DNA of 17,411 nt from Thermoplasmata archaeon (GCA_023135545.1 JAGLSY010000177.1:1-17411); one strand, 5' to 3'; positions 7,215 to 15,402 are shown, counted from the stretch's first letter. Notes: generated by a model not told the origin, from the letters alone. Numbers and translations are program-made.

Positions 7215-9611
7215 TTACAAAAAATCATCCAGTGTTAGCTTCTTATCTGTTTTCTTTATCTTCACGCTTTCCTTCTTTTGTGCCGGGTCGCCGCCACCGC
7301 CATCTCCGAACCCATCGCTGAACAATGTTTTCTGCTGGCTCCCGCTCATCAGGCTGTTCATGTCCCACCCGAAGACATCTGTGATCCTTGCCAGCGTCAT
7401 CGCCATCCGCCTTGCATAGTAGTAATAATCCGGTTCGTGGGTGAATTCTTTACCATCTATGTAGGGCTCGGCCTCGATTGGTGACTTCTTTCCATTCACC
7501 ACGACCCAAGATACCTTCATCCCGGGCACGAACTCGTAGCCCATCTCCATTATCTTTTTTGCAGTCTGGACAGTGGTTTGCGAGTCCGGCTCCTTGTAGG
7601 CCCTGAATTCCTTGCACGTCCTGGATATGACCAGGTCTTTCACCGGGGCTTCACCCTTCATCGTGTCAGATACCAGGTCCCTGGCCAGCCTCACCGCGCT
7701 GTCGATGTCGTTATCCAGTATCATGTCAAAAATTCTGGTGAGGGCATCGCTCTGGAGGTTGAAGGAATCGCTGCGGCGCGTCTCGTAGCCCCTTATTATG
7801 GTCTTTTCCTCTGGCCAGACCACCCGGCCCACATATCTTTTCTTGGCCCCGTGGGAGAATAATGGATTATAAATTCCCTCGAATTCCAGGACAGCTCCCT
7901 CTTTCGAATACCGCTTGGCAACTGACTTTCCCACCTTCAAGGCCTCTTCAATTGTGGTGCCTGGCGACTGGAAAAAAACAGAATCGGTATCTCCGTAAAC
8001 CACCGTCAAGTCCTCTGATTCAAGTTGATCTATTATGGATTTAGTATTCTCTCTGGCAAAGGCGGTTATGCTGGCTCCTATCTTGGGATTGGTAAATCGG
8101 TAAAAGGCAGAGGCAAATACCCCGTAAAAGGCGTTCATGAGGATTTTAATAGCGAATTGGAGCCCGTCATAATATTTTTTCTCATTCTCGTCCTCGGCGG
8201 CCTTTTGCTTGGCCTTGATGTCATCCCGCTCGGCCATCAACCTTTCCAGAACCTGCGGCAGCAAGCCTTCTTTCGTGTCTTTGTCAAGGTAACTTACCCC
8301 CGGCTCCGGGCTTTTTATTGTACCGTCGGGGCTCAGGGTGGTGAAGCAGATGTTCTTGGCGATGATGAGGCTGGGATACATTGATTTGAAATCCAAGACA
8401 CAGACCCAATCATACAGCCCGGGGTTGATGGTGTGTACATAACCCCCTTCGATCTTTCCGGTTTTCTTGTGGCCAGCTGTCAGCGGAACCCCGATTTTAT
8501 TTTTATCCGCCTCCCGTATGAGAATTGAATCTATGAGGGTAGACGTGCGACCGTTTACCACATCGTCCAGCGGCAGTTTTGCCACTGTGCCCAGGTCCAT
8601 GCCCTTTTCCAGAACAGCTATATGCAGGAGTATTTTCAATGCCAGCTCGGCGTCCTTCTTGCAGTATTTTATTACTTTATCCTTGTCGGCCGCCCATTCC
8701 TCATCTATCTTGATGGGGTTGACATCATGCTTTTCCTCTCCCAGGACCAGCTTGGCCACCGCGTTGAGGGTCTCCTGCTTGGGCCGCAGTTCCAGCTTGG
8801 CATTCCACCAGGCATCGGCGATTATCCTTCCGTTGAGCCTCCAGAATCTGCCTCCCACCTCCCTGAGATAGGCTTTATTCCTTCCGATGTCCACCTTGAC
8901 CTTGTGGGCTTCAGCCCTCTCCAGCAGAAGGGGAATGTCATAACCGTCTATGTTGTAGCCAGTTATCACATCCGGGTCCTCTTTTTTGATTACCTCGACA
9001 AAGTCCCGGATCATATCCTTCTCGCTGCCCTCTAACCCGTAGTTTGTGACATTGTTCTCATCACCGCTGGCTATTGAATAGCAGATGGTGTAGATCTCCC
9101 TGGTCGCGATGCTGTTTTCGATGTCAAAGCTCAGGATCTTAAGGTCTGGCTTGAAAGCTTCTATCGTCCCGAATTCGGAAGCCTCTACAACCAAATCGGT
9201 GGTGTATCCCCACCCACCCACCTTGCTGCCAGTTACCTTAAAACAGCTACCCAGGTCCATATCGTAGATAAATCTGTGGTGGAAGGGAATGTCGGCGGCC
9301 AGCACCGTAGGAGGCCCGTATTTCTTTCTGTAATCCGGAACCATCCAGGGGTATCTGATAGTCACCTTGGCGCATCTGCGCATCACCCCCTTGTGGAATA
9401 ATTCCACTTCCTCTACATCCAGCACGATATCGTCCGATTTGAGGCCAGCCAATACACCTGACGGAGGCTCAACTAGGAAAAAGTAGGGCTTGAATCCTTT
9501 ATAAAGCACCGTGACGGACTTGCCGGTATCGGTCCTGCCAAACAGCTCCAGAACAACGTCGTCCTTTCTCGAATAGGATGCTGCCAGCAATCGAACATTC
9601 CATTCACCCAT
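7215..9611 (-). CDS. polB: Family B DNA polymerase (PolB), replicative
   Basis: This 798-residue enzyme is the archaeal family B DNA polymerase, which copies DNA with 3'-5' proofreading. All signature motifs are intact and in order. Exo I has D163 and E165 (SFDIEN), Exo II is GYNIDGYDIPLL with D222, and Exo III is YCKKD with D320. Polymerase motif A is DFKSMYPSLI starting at D407, motif B is KILMNAFYG (489-497), motif C is YGDTDS (539-544), and KKRY follows at 590-593. The length is normal and no intein interrupts the motifs. The C-terminal KKLTLDDFL resembles a PCNA-interacting tail, after a Gly/Lys-rich linker. The ATG at 9611 follows a 35-codon ORF by only 2 nt, with GGAG 11 nt upstream inside it. 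It is the last gene of an apparent ychF - small ORF - polB operon and converges on the TPR-ATPase gene. Confidence 0.97.
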   Translation of the reverse strand: MGEWNVRLLAASYSRKDDVVLELFGRTDTGKSVTVLYKGFKPYFFLVEPPSGVLAGLKSDDIVLDVEEVELFHKGVMRRCAKVTIRYPWMVPDYRKKYGPPTVLAADIPFHHRFIYDMDLGSCFKVTGSKVGGWGYTTDLVVEASEFGTIEAFKPDLKILSFDIENSIATREIYTICYSIASGDENNVTNYGLEGSEKDMIRDFVEVIKKEDPDVITGYNIDGYDIPLLLERAEAHKVKVDIGRNKAYLREVGGRFWRLNGRIIADAWWNAKLELRPKQETLNAVAKLVLGEEKHDVNPIKIDEEWAADKDKVIKYCKKDAELALKILLHIAVLEKGMDLGTVAKLPLDDVVNGRTSTLIDSILIREADKNKIGVPLTAGHKKTGKIEGGYVHTINPGLYDWVCVLDFKSMYPSLIIAKNICFTTLSPDGTIKSPEPGVSYLDKDTKEGLLPQVLERLMAERDDIKAKQKAAEDENEKKYYDGLQFAIKILMNAFYGVFASAFYRFTNPKIGASITAFARENTKSIIDQLESEDLTVVYGDTDSVFFQSPGTTIEEALKVGKSVAKRYSKEGAVLEFEGIYNPLFSHGAKKRYVGRVVWPEEKTIIRGYETRRSDSFNLQSDALTRIFDMILDNDIDSAVRLARDLVSDTMKGEAPVKDLVISRTCKEFRAYKEPDSQTTVQTAKKIMEMGYEFVPGMKVSWVVVNGKKSPIEAEPYIDGKEFTHEPDYYYYARRMAMTLARITDVFGWDMNSLMSGSQQKTLFSDGFGDGGGGDPAQKKESVKIKKTDKKLTLDDFL

Positions 9612-9613
9612 CT

Positions 9614-9721
9614 TTATACGGCCTCCAACTCCTCAATCTTTTTCTTGTATTGAAAATTTGGGGTATTTTCAAATAACCCTCTGGATTTTTCAGTGGCCAG
9701 GTCTCTTTTCAGAAACTCCAT
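9614..9721 (-). CDS. 35-residue small protein between ychF and polB, unknown
   Basis: An ATG-started ORF of 35 codons fills the gap between ychF and polB. It begins 8 nt after the ychF stop, with GGGGAGGT spanning the end of ychF as a ribosome-binding site. It ends 2 nt before the polB ATG. The predicted peptide is charged and probably helical: MEFLKRDLATEKSR, then GLFENTPNFQYKKKIEELEA. It has no membrane segment or cysteines. The packing, the ribosome site and a peptide without low complexity favour a real gene. I do not recognise the family. It could bind the polymerase or the GTPase, or serve only to couple translation of polB to ychF; both ideas are inference. Confidence 0.5.
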   Translation of the reverse strand: MEFLKRDLATEKSRGLFENTPNFQYKKKIEELEAV

Positions 9722-9729
9722 GACTGTCT

Positions 9730-10920
9730 CTACCTCCCCGCAACGATGGTGATGACATCACAGCTTTTCAGCTCGTGGTCATGGCCTATCACCCTTTTGG
9801 TCCTGGCATCTATGGCCCTTATGAACTTGTCGCCCAGGTCGGTGTGCACCTTGTAGGCCAGGTCCTTGGCATTGCTGCCTTTTGGAAGGAGATGAACATC
9901 CGGAAGAACCCGCCCCTCCTTGTCGGTGAGTTTGTTCTCGTCCTCCACCGGGTAGACGTATATCAGATCAAGGATACCGAAGACCGCGGTTTCCAAACAT
10001 GGCTGGACACCCGTGCTTCCGAATTTATCCATGAACTCCGACACTTTTTCCAAACCCGCCAGCTGCCCGGCAGATAATTTTTCACTATCAACAACATTGA
10101 ATGAAGGTGCGCCAGGCACGTATTCTATAAGCCCGGATTTGGCCGCTCGCCTCAGAGCCAGCTCATACTCGGCAGATATCATGATTATGGTCCTGTCTTT
10201 GAGCTCCCTTAATTTTTGGATGTTCTCTTCTGGCGCGATATCACACTTGTTGGCGGCTATGATTAACGGCTTTCCGACCTTCTGGATCTCGGCGCAGAGC
10301 CGCAGCACATCCTCATCTCCCCACTTATCTGGAGTTCCCTCCAGCCCGGCGGCTCTCAGTGCCCTGATGATCTGAATCTCTGTTATAGCCAGCCCGGTCA
10401 ACTTATCGTGAAGCATGGTCTCGATCTTGTTGCCCACCAGCGAGCTCTGCCTCGATATCTTCTTCCAGTCCTTCATGATGATGCTGTGTATCCAGTAGAT
10501 TATCTCTTTCTCAAGGAACGCGATATCCTCCATCGGGTCGTGCTGACCCACCTTGCACGGTGTTCCATCGATGAGGGTCCCGCCGCTGGCATCAATTATA
10601 TGAATCAAAACACTGGCCTGTCTCAGGTCATCCAGAAATTTATTTCCCAGGCCCTTGCCCTGCCACGCGTCCGGCACCAATCCTGCCACATCAATGGCCT
10701 TTACCGGGATCAGCCTCACCCCGCCCTCGCAGTCCGAGTTATTGGGCGTACATGCCACTTCAAATTCCTGGCACGGGCACTTCCCCCTCACATAGGCCAC
10801 CCCGATATTCGGCTCCACGGTTGTGAAGGGATAATTGGCGATCTCGGCATTGGCCAGTGTCAGGGCTGAAAACATGGTTGACTTGCCGACATTCGGCTTT
10901 CCTATAATTCCTATATCCAT
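9730..10920 (-). CDS. ychF: OBG-family GTPase, archaeal YchF type
   Basis: This 396-residue P-loop NTPase is the redox- and translation-related YchF/Ola1 type; family members bind ribosomes and often hydrolyse ATP as well as GTP. G1 is GKPNVGKS (7-14), the switch region contains NYPFTTVEPNIG (29-40), G3 is DVAGL (77-81) followed by the family's GKGLGNKFLDDLR, and G4 is NKCD (224-227). The C-terminus ends in a TGS domain (LPKGSNAKDLAYKVHTDLG onward), which closes the protein as in archaeal members. CPC and a second Cys pair between residues 48 and 64 fit the archaeal branch. The start at 10920 gives the canonical MDIGIIGKPN. It leads the minus-strand operon with the small ORF and polB. A TATA-like box lies at 10948-10957. 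Its exact role is not known in archaea. Confidence 0.95.
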   Translation of the reverse strand: MDIGIIGKPNVGKSTMFSALTLANAEIANYPFTTVEPNIGVAYVRGKCPCQEFEVACTPNNSDCEGGVRLIPVKAIDVAGLVPDAWQGKGLGNKFLDDLRQASVLIHIIDASGGTLIDGTPCKVGQHDPMEDIAFLEKEIIYWIHSIIMKDWKKISRQSSLVGNKIETMLHDKLTGLAITEIQIIRALRAAGLEGTPDKWGDEDVLRLCAEIQKVGKPLIIAANKCDIAPEENIQKLRELKDRTIIMISAEYELALRRAAKSGLIEYVPGAPSFNVVDSEKLSAGQLAGLEKVSEFMDKFGSTGVQPCLETAVFGILDLIYVYPVEDENKLTDKEGRVLPDVHLLPKGSNAKDLAYKVHTDLGDKFIRAIDARTKRVIGHDHELKSCDVITIVAGR

Positions 10921-10947
10921 CTACCTACCCCAGGGTAACATATGGAT

Positions 10948-10957
10948 AGGTATAGAA
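10948..10957 (-). promoter_or_regulatory. Possible TATA box of the ychF operon
   Basis: On the minus strand the sequence reads TTTCTATACC, centred about 32 nt before the ychF ATG. This is slightly further than other promoters here and implies a leader of a few bases. A stronger TATA-like sequence, TATATTTAA at about 11022-11030, would give an ~80-nt leader and is the alternative. Confidence 0.3.
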
Positions 10958-11046
10958 AAATGTAATGCAACAACAAGTTATCTATATCCTGTCGGCTCAA
11001 CTAGAATACTGGCACGTTAAATATACCTCTACATGATGCTGTTATA

Positions 11047-11117
11047 CCCTCCTTCCTCCCCCACCATGTTGATAAACACTGAGACCCACACTGGCAATTA
11101 CTGGGACCCCCGTCTGC
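11047..11117 (+). repeat. Dispersed intergenic repeat, copy 3
   Basis: This copy lies in the 235-bp gap between the 3' end of the TPR/winged-helix gene and the ychF promoter. It has the C-run, ACCC, the exact 13-mer CTGGCAATTACTG and a C-run with TCTGC, matching copy 1 at 25 of 27 positions in the core. The left block (TCCTTCCTCCCCC) is diverged. TTAAATATA about 25 nt before it could drive plus-strand transcription through the repeat, but nothing else supports that. The rest of this gap holds only the ychF promoter region. Confidence 0.55.
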
Positions 11118-11155
11118 AAAATAATTGTGGGCTGCCCTTTCTTAAAAGTATTTTA

Positions 11156-12628
11156 TTATTCACCCATCTCTTTCAAGCATGTATCCAGTTTTTCCTCGGC
11201 ATCTGCATTGCCAGGCGATATTTCCAATATCTTTCTGAAGCAGTCTGCCGCGTCTCGCCATTGCTTCAGCTGGAAGGAACCATTGGCCAAGGTGAACCAG
11301 GCAGGCAGGGATTCCGGCTTGGTGCGCAGAACCTCCGAAACGGCGCTGATTGCCTTGCCCATATCTCCCATTTCGATATGTGACTGGGCCTTGAGGCATA
11401 AAGTCATTTCGTCGTAGGGGTTGATCTTCAATGCCTTTTTGAACATCTTCAGAGCTTCATCATGCCGGCCCTTGCCAGCCAGTTTTTTAGCCTCATTGAC
11501 CATGCCCGTGAAGTCCTTGGGTTTAGCCATCTGCTTTTTCTTTTTCTTCCCCTTCTCCACTTCATCCAAATCGACTATTTCCTCATCGAGTGCACCCAGG
11601 GTTTCAGTTCTGGCATAGTACGCAAACCTGCCTTTCTTCTCCTTGGTGACGAGGCCTTTGTCCTCCAGAGCCTTGAGACCTCTCTGAATTGCCGAATCCG
11701 AAATCGATTTATCCATCTTCTTTTTGATTTCCGCTTTTGTTGCAGGGTCATCATCTATCGCCTCAAAGATAATCTGCTGGTTCTCGTTCAGGTGCTCGGA
11801 CATATGGTCATACTCGCTCTCGATAATCTCCATCTCCGTGGAAAGCTCTTGAAGATCGGCTTCTATCTTCTCCTCTATCTCCTCGGGCTTCACCTTTTTC
11901 TTTTTCTTTTTCTTCGACTTCTTTTTGCCAGGCTCATCGCCCTCGGCCAGCCTTTGCTTGAGTATGTTAAGAGCCTTTTCAGCCTTGTGGAAGTCCGGGT
12001 TGAGGCGGTGGGCCCTCTCGAAGCACACTATTGCCTTTCCGAATTCCTTCTGGCCTATCAGAGCCTTTCCCTTGATGTACCATGCCTCGGCAAACGTCGG
12101 TCTCTCGTGCAGGACCTGGTCTATAAGTTCTATGGCTTCGTCATATCTTTTCATATGGGTGAGGGAAACGGCCATGTTATTCATTGCAGCCACATAACCT
12201 GGGTCTATCTCAAGGGCCTTTCTGTAGCATTCCAGGGATTCCTCATGCTTGTCCATCTTGGCCAATAAGTTACCTTTGTTATTCCAGGCCGCCTCGTGGT
12301 CTGACCTGAGCTCCAGGGCCGCATCATAATATTCCATGGCATCATCGTACTTCTTCATCTTGGCATAAATCATCCCGATGTTGGAAATCGCATCAATGTA
12401 AACGCCGTCCAGCTCCAGGGCTTTCATGTGGCATTCCAGTGCTTCTTTGTATTTACCGACGATGGTCAAAATCAATCCTTTATTGTTCCACGCCACCGGG
12501 TTGTCAGGGTCGGCTTTGATCGCATTGTTGTAGCACTGCATGGCCGGTCCCAGTTCTCCCTTTCTGTAATGGTCATTGCCCTTGGCTATCATCTTCGATG
12601 TGCCGGACTTTGAAAGGGGCCTGGCCAT
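11156..12628 (-). CDS. TPR / lysine tract / winged-helix / TPR protein
   Basis: This protein of about 490 residues is probably a soluble scaffold or regulator. Six TPRs occupy roughly residues 12-220, for example AWNNKGLILTIVGKYKEALE, each with the usual G, Y and DP positions. A lysine-rich tract with seven lysines in a row (about 235-247) leads into an acidic helical stretch. A winged-helix-like segment follows at about 282-340: QQIIFEAIDDDPATKAEI, SAIQRGLKALEDKGLV and a RFAYYART wing, as in transcription factors that sense or repress. A second lysine tract and about three more TPRs (373-490) close the chain. I favour the ATG at 12628 (MARPLSKSGTSKM), just before the first TPR. The frame stays open to ATG 12649 and TTG 12670, and neither has a clear Shine-Dalgarno site, so the start is uncertain. 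DNA binding is inference; no target or partner is evident. Confidence 0.85.
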   Translation of the reverse strand: MARPLSKSGTSKMIAKGNDHYRKGELGPAMQCYNNAIKADPDNPVAWNNKGLILTIVGKYKEALECHMKALELDGVYIDAISNIGMIYAKMKKYDDAMEYYDAALELRSDHEAAWNNKGNLLAKMDKHEESLECYRKALEIDPGYVAAMNNMAVSLTHMKRYDEAIELIDQVLHERPTFAEAWYIKGKALIGQKEFGKAIVCFERAHRLNPDFHKAEKALNILKQRLAEGDEPGKKKSKKKKKKKVKPEEIEEKIEADLQELSTEMEIIESEYDHMSEHLNENQQIIFEAIDDDPATKAEIKKKMDKSISDSAIQRGLKALEDKGLVTKEKKGRFAYYARTETLGALDEEIVDLDEVEKGKKKKKQMAKPKDFTGMVNEAKKLAGKGRHDEALKMFKKALKINPYDEMTLCLKAQSHIEMGDMGKAISAVSEVLRTKPESLPAWFTLANGSFQLKQWRDAADCFRKILEISPGNADAEEKLDTCLKEMGE

Positions 12629-12746
12629 ACACACCGATTCGATTACCATGTACAACGTGTTTATTTTCAATACACAACCTACCTTGTCTTCGCCAATTGG
12701 ATATGCGGATTTCCATCTAAATACTTAACGCAACAAAATAGACAAA

Positions 12747-13316
12747 TTAAACAAGGTTTTTGTCCAGGCTCTGTTTGTCAATTATCCTCAGAACTTCAAT
12801 AACCTTGTGCACATCCACGTTTGTGTCCACACATCCGTCCTTGCTCAGGGGAATGCCCTGGTATGGGATATTGGCCATGGTCAGCTTCTCGAAAGCTTCT
12901 TCCAACTCGAACATGCAGGCTACACCCACACACGCTTCCGGCCTCGCTCCCTTTATAATCTTGAATACAAGGCTGCCTCCGGGAACGATATAAACCTTGT
13001 AGCCCAGTGCAAGTGCCTCCTTTTTCATTATGGTAAGCTGGCACGCCCCGCAGTCCTCGCACTGAAGCCCGGTATCGGTAACCTTAGCCTTGCATTTCTC
13101 GGATGACCTCATACAGTGCGACATGAAAAGTGCCCTTTTGTGATATGGGACCTTGGAGAAGGCTTTCAGATTCAGTCTGTTCCTAACCTCGATATAGATA
13201 CTGTCCAGAGCCTTGGTGTCATAACCTATGAAATGTAATGCGGACTTGACAGCATCCTTTGTACCCACGTCCAGACCGAGGCCGAGTACCCTGTTTACCA
13301 TGTCTTCTATTTGCAT
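12747..13316 (-). CDS. DUF116 family Cys-rich protein
   Basis: This 189-residue protein belongs to DUF116, a family of archaeal and bacterial proteins of unknown function. The signature is the cysteine set C68, C75, C86, C89, C92, C129 and C134 in the contexts HCMRSSEKC, CEDCGAC, and ARPEACVGVACMFEL. Together with the VPGGS block at 111-115 these are the conserved parts of the family. The cysteines suggest an iron-sulfur cluster or zinc; that is inference. No membrane segment is seen. The ATG at 13316 lies about 28 nt after a TATA box, so it is probably leaderless and expressed apart from the folC-nth gene on the same strand. The gene ends 76 nt before the furthest possible start of the TPR/winged-helix gene. 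Family assignment is secure; the function is unknown. Confidence 0.88.
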   Translation of the reverse strand: MQIEDMVNRVLGLGLDVGTKDAVKSALHFIGYDTKALDSIYIEVRNRLNLKAFSKVPYHKRALFMSHCMRSSEKCKAKVTDTGLQCEDCGACQLTIMKKEALALGYKVYIVPGGSLVFKIIKGARPEACVGVACMFELEEAFEKLTMANIPYQGIPLSKDGCVDTNVDVHKVIEVLRIIDKQSLDKNLV

Positions 13317-13340
13317 CTAGGCATCATATACAAAATTCGA

Positions 13341-13348
13341 CTATTTAA
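13341..13348 (-). promoter_or_regulatory. TATA box of the DUF116 gene
   Basis: The minus strand reads TTAAATAG, centred about 28 nt before the ATG at 13316. It is a good archaeal TATA box and predicts a leader of at most a few bases. It lies in the 47-bp gap after the folC-nth stop. Confidence 0.55.
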
Positions 13349-13363
13349 GTTAAATTACTGAAA

Positions 13364-15292
13364 TCATAAACCCAGGCGATAAATTCCATTATCGCAGATG
13401 TGGCTCATGAAACATCTGGCACACTGCGGATTGATTGGTTTACAAATAACCTGGCCATGCCGCACCATTAACCGGTTAATATCAATCCAGTATCTTTTCG
13501 GAATGAGCTCCATAAGTGCGAACTCGGAATGGTCTGGCTCCCTGGTTTTAATGAGCCCTATCAGGTTGGAAATGCGGTGGACATGTGTGTCGACAGGCAT
13601 TGCCGTTTTTCCGAACCCGTAAACAATCACGCAATTTGCCGTCTTTCGTCCAACCCCAGGCAGTTTCAGCAATTCATCAATATCATCCGGCACCACAGAG
13701 CCATGCTCCTCGACGATCGCCCGTGCCGTGTCAATGATTTTCCTGGCCTTCTGCTTGTAAAAGCCGGCAGGCCTGATGGACTCCTCTACAACGGCAATAT
13801 CTGCATTGGCCAGCTCCTCGGGCGTGGCATATTTCTCAAACAGAGCGGTGGAAGCCGTATGCGTGTTCTCATCGCGCGTCCTCTGGGACAAAATCGTCGA
13901 AATCAACACGTTAAAGGCATCTCCACTGCGCTTGCCAAGGGTCGTTTCATTTTCCCCCACCTCCTTTCCCGGAAAGGCACCCACAGGGTAATGCTCGCCC
14001 ATCAATTCCATGATCTCGCGAATCCGCAACTGGTCAAGGTGAGCCACGGCATCCGAGACTGTAAATATGGAGCCAGTCACCAAAACAAGGCCGGTGCTGC
14101 CTGCCTTTTTCATGGCAGAGTCAATGGCTTCAGAAACAGACTGGCTTATTTCACAATCACCGGAAACAAAAGCAGCCAGGTCCTCGGGAGCCAGTGTTTT
14201 GTCATACTCCGGCGCAGTTATTATCACTTCATCCAGCACAGGCTCGAGAGCCCTGATATAGCCTTCCGAATCCTTGGTATTAATCATCCCGACAACCCCA
14301 ATGATTCTTCTATCAGCCAGATGTTCGCAGATGAAATGGCGTAAAGCCTCGGCGCCCGGCGGGTTGTGGGCCGAGTCCAGGAGAACAGGCGGCTCAAGCC
14401 TGGCAAATTGAAGCCTTCCAGGCCAAATTGTATTTTTCAGCCCTTTTTTCAAACAGTCTGGCTCGACCTTAAAACCCTGGTTTCGCAGTTCTTCAATTGC
14501 GGCAACCGCAACCGAAGCATTCTTTGCCTGATGATTACCGGCCAGCTTTGTCTTCAATCCATTTGAAAATTCTGTGCCAAAGGCATTTGAATTTTCAACC
14601 CTCAAATCAGGTGCCATCTTGACCTTGGCTCCGGCTTTTTTCGCAATCTTTTTGATAACGTCCAGTGCTTCTTTTTCCTCGACTCCGCAAACCACTAGCA
14701 CACCTTTTTTGATGATGCCGGCCTTTTCACCGGCAATTTCGGCAATGGTCTCGCCGAGATGCTCTGTGTGCTCCAACCCAATCGAGATAATAACCGAAAT
14801 AACTGGCTCAGCCACATTTGTCGAGTCCAGGCGGCCGCCCATTCCGACTTCCACAACCGCGAAATCCACCTTCCGGCGCGCAAAATGGTCAAAGGCCAGA
14901 CAGGTAGAGGTTTCGAAAAAAGTGCAATCTGCCTTTTTCTTTCCTGACCCTCTTTTGGGGTTGGCCAGCTCCTCAACCTTGGGCTTGATACGGACAATTC
15001 CCCTGACGAACTCATCATGAGTCATGGAATAGCCGTTAATCGCAATCCGCTCTCCAAACTCCTTCAAATGCGGAGAGGTATAGGTTCCGACCTTGTAGCC
15101 AGCTTCTATCAGAATAGATGTCAAAAAGGCACATACCGAGCCCTTGCCATTGGTTCCAGCCACGTGAATTATCTTCAATTTATCATGGGGGTTTCCGAGT
15201 TCGGCCAGCAGGGCTTTTGTGTTGTCCAGGCCCAGCTTGATGCCGATGTACTGGAGGTTGTACAGCCAATCGAGGGAATCTTCGTAGTTCAT
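13364..15292 (-). CDS. folC-nth: FolC-Nth fusion: folylpolyglutamate synthase plus endonuclease III
   Basis: One uninterrupted 642-codon frame joins two enzymes. Residues 1 to about 420 are a Mur-ligase-type folylpolyglutamate/dihydrofolate synthase that adds glutamate to folate using ATP. The parts are P-loop HVAGTNGKGS (43-52), YTSPHLKEFGERIAING, FFETSTCLAFDHF (125-137), VVEVGMGGRLDSTN (146-159) and DSAHNP (306-311). Residues from about 425 to the end are endonuclease III, which cuts DNA at oxidised pyrimidines. It has the helix-hairpin-helix LPGVGRKTA (544-552) with catalytic K550, VDTHVHR with catalytic D568, and a 4Fe-4S loop C-X6-C-X2-C-X5-C at C617, C624, C627 and C633. Both halves are full length with every key residue, so both may be active. 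Only a short linker (about 415-425) separates them. The ATG at 15292 is about 28 nt after a TATA box. The FolC half could act on a related pterin or glutamate acceptor. Confidence 0.93.
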   Translation of the reverse strand: MNYEDSLDWLYNLQYIGIKLGLDNTKALLAELGNPHDKLKIIHVAGTNGKGSVCAFLTSILIEAGYKVGTYTSPHLKEFGERIAINGYSMTHDEFVRGIVRIKPKVEELANPKRGSGKKKADCTFFETSTCLAFDHFARRKVDFAVVEVGMGGRLDSTNVAEPVISVIISIGLEHTEHLGETIAEIAGEKAGIIKKGVLVVCGVEEKEALDVIKKIAKKAGAKVKMAPDLRVENSNAFGTEFSNGLKTKLAGNHQAKNASVAVAAIEELRNQGFKVEPDCLKKGLKNTIWPGRLQFARLEPPVLLDSAHNPPGAEALRHFICEHLADRRIIGVVGMINTKDSEGYIRALEPVLDEVIITAPEYDKTLAPEDLAAFVSGDCEISQSVSEAIDSAMKKAGSTGLVLVTGSIFTVSDAVAHLDQLRIREIMELMGEHYPVGAFPGKEVGENETTLGKRSGDAFNVLISTILSQRTRDENTHTASTALFEKYATPEELANADIAVVEESIRPAGFYKQKARKIIDTARAIVEEHGSVVPDDIDELLKLPGVGRKTANCVIVYGFGKTAMPVDTHVHRISNLIGLIKTREPDHSEFALMELIPKRYWIDINRLMVRHGQVICKPINPQCARCFMSHICDNGIYRLGL

Positions 15293-15314
15293 ATTGACAC
15301 ACCTAAATCGGAAT

Positions 15315-15324
15315 GTATTAAAAA
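15315..15324 (-). promoter_or_regulatory. TATA box of the folC-nth gene
   Basis: The minus strand reads TTTTTAATAC, centred about 28 nt before the ATG at 15292, again the leaderless spacing. It shares the 134-bp divergent gap with the vapBC promoter. Confidence 0.5.
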
Positions 15325-15389
15325 TTTTATGTAAATAGCTCAGCCCACATTTTCTAAGTGTATTGATATTCTAGCTTTTTATAGGAAAC

Positions 15390-15397
15390 TTTATTAA
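15390..15397 (+). promoter_or_regulatory. TATA box of the vapBC operon
   Basis: TTTATTAA is centred about 33 nt before the vapB ATG, which puts the predicted transcript start near 15420. The palindrome at 15403-15416 lies between this box and that start. Confidence 0.5.
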
Positions 15398-15402
15398 GGC
15401 AT

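Noticed and set aside
11462..12268. A 268-codon plus-strand open frame opposite the TPR/winged-helix gene.
   Set aside because: The hydrophobic, Leu/Phe-rich translation is the complement of Lys/Glu-rich TPR codons; the minus-strand frame has clear TPR repeats.
13529..14344. A 271-codon open frame on the plus strand opposite folC-nth.
   Set aside because: It lies wholly opposite a gene with full enzyme motifs and its translation shows no recognisable domain; it is a mirror of the real reading frame.
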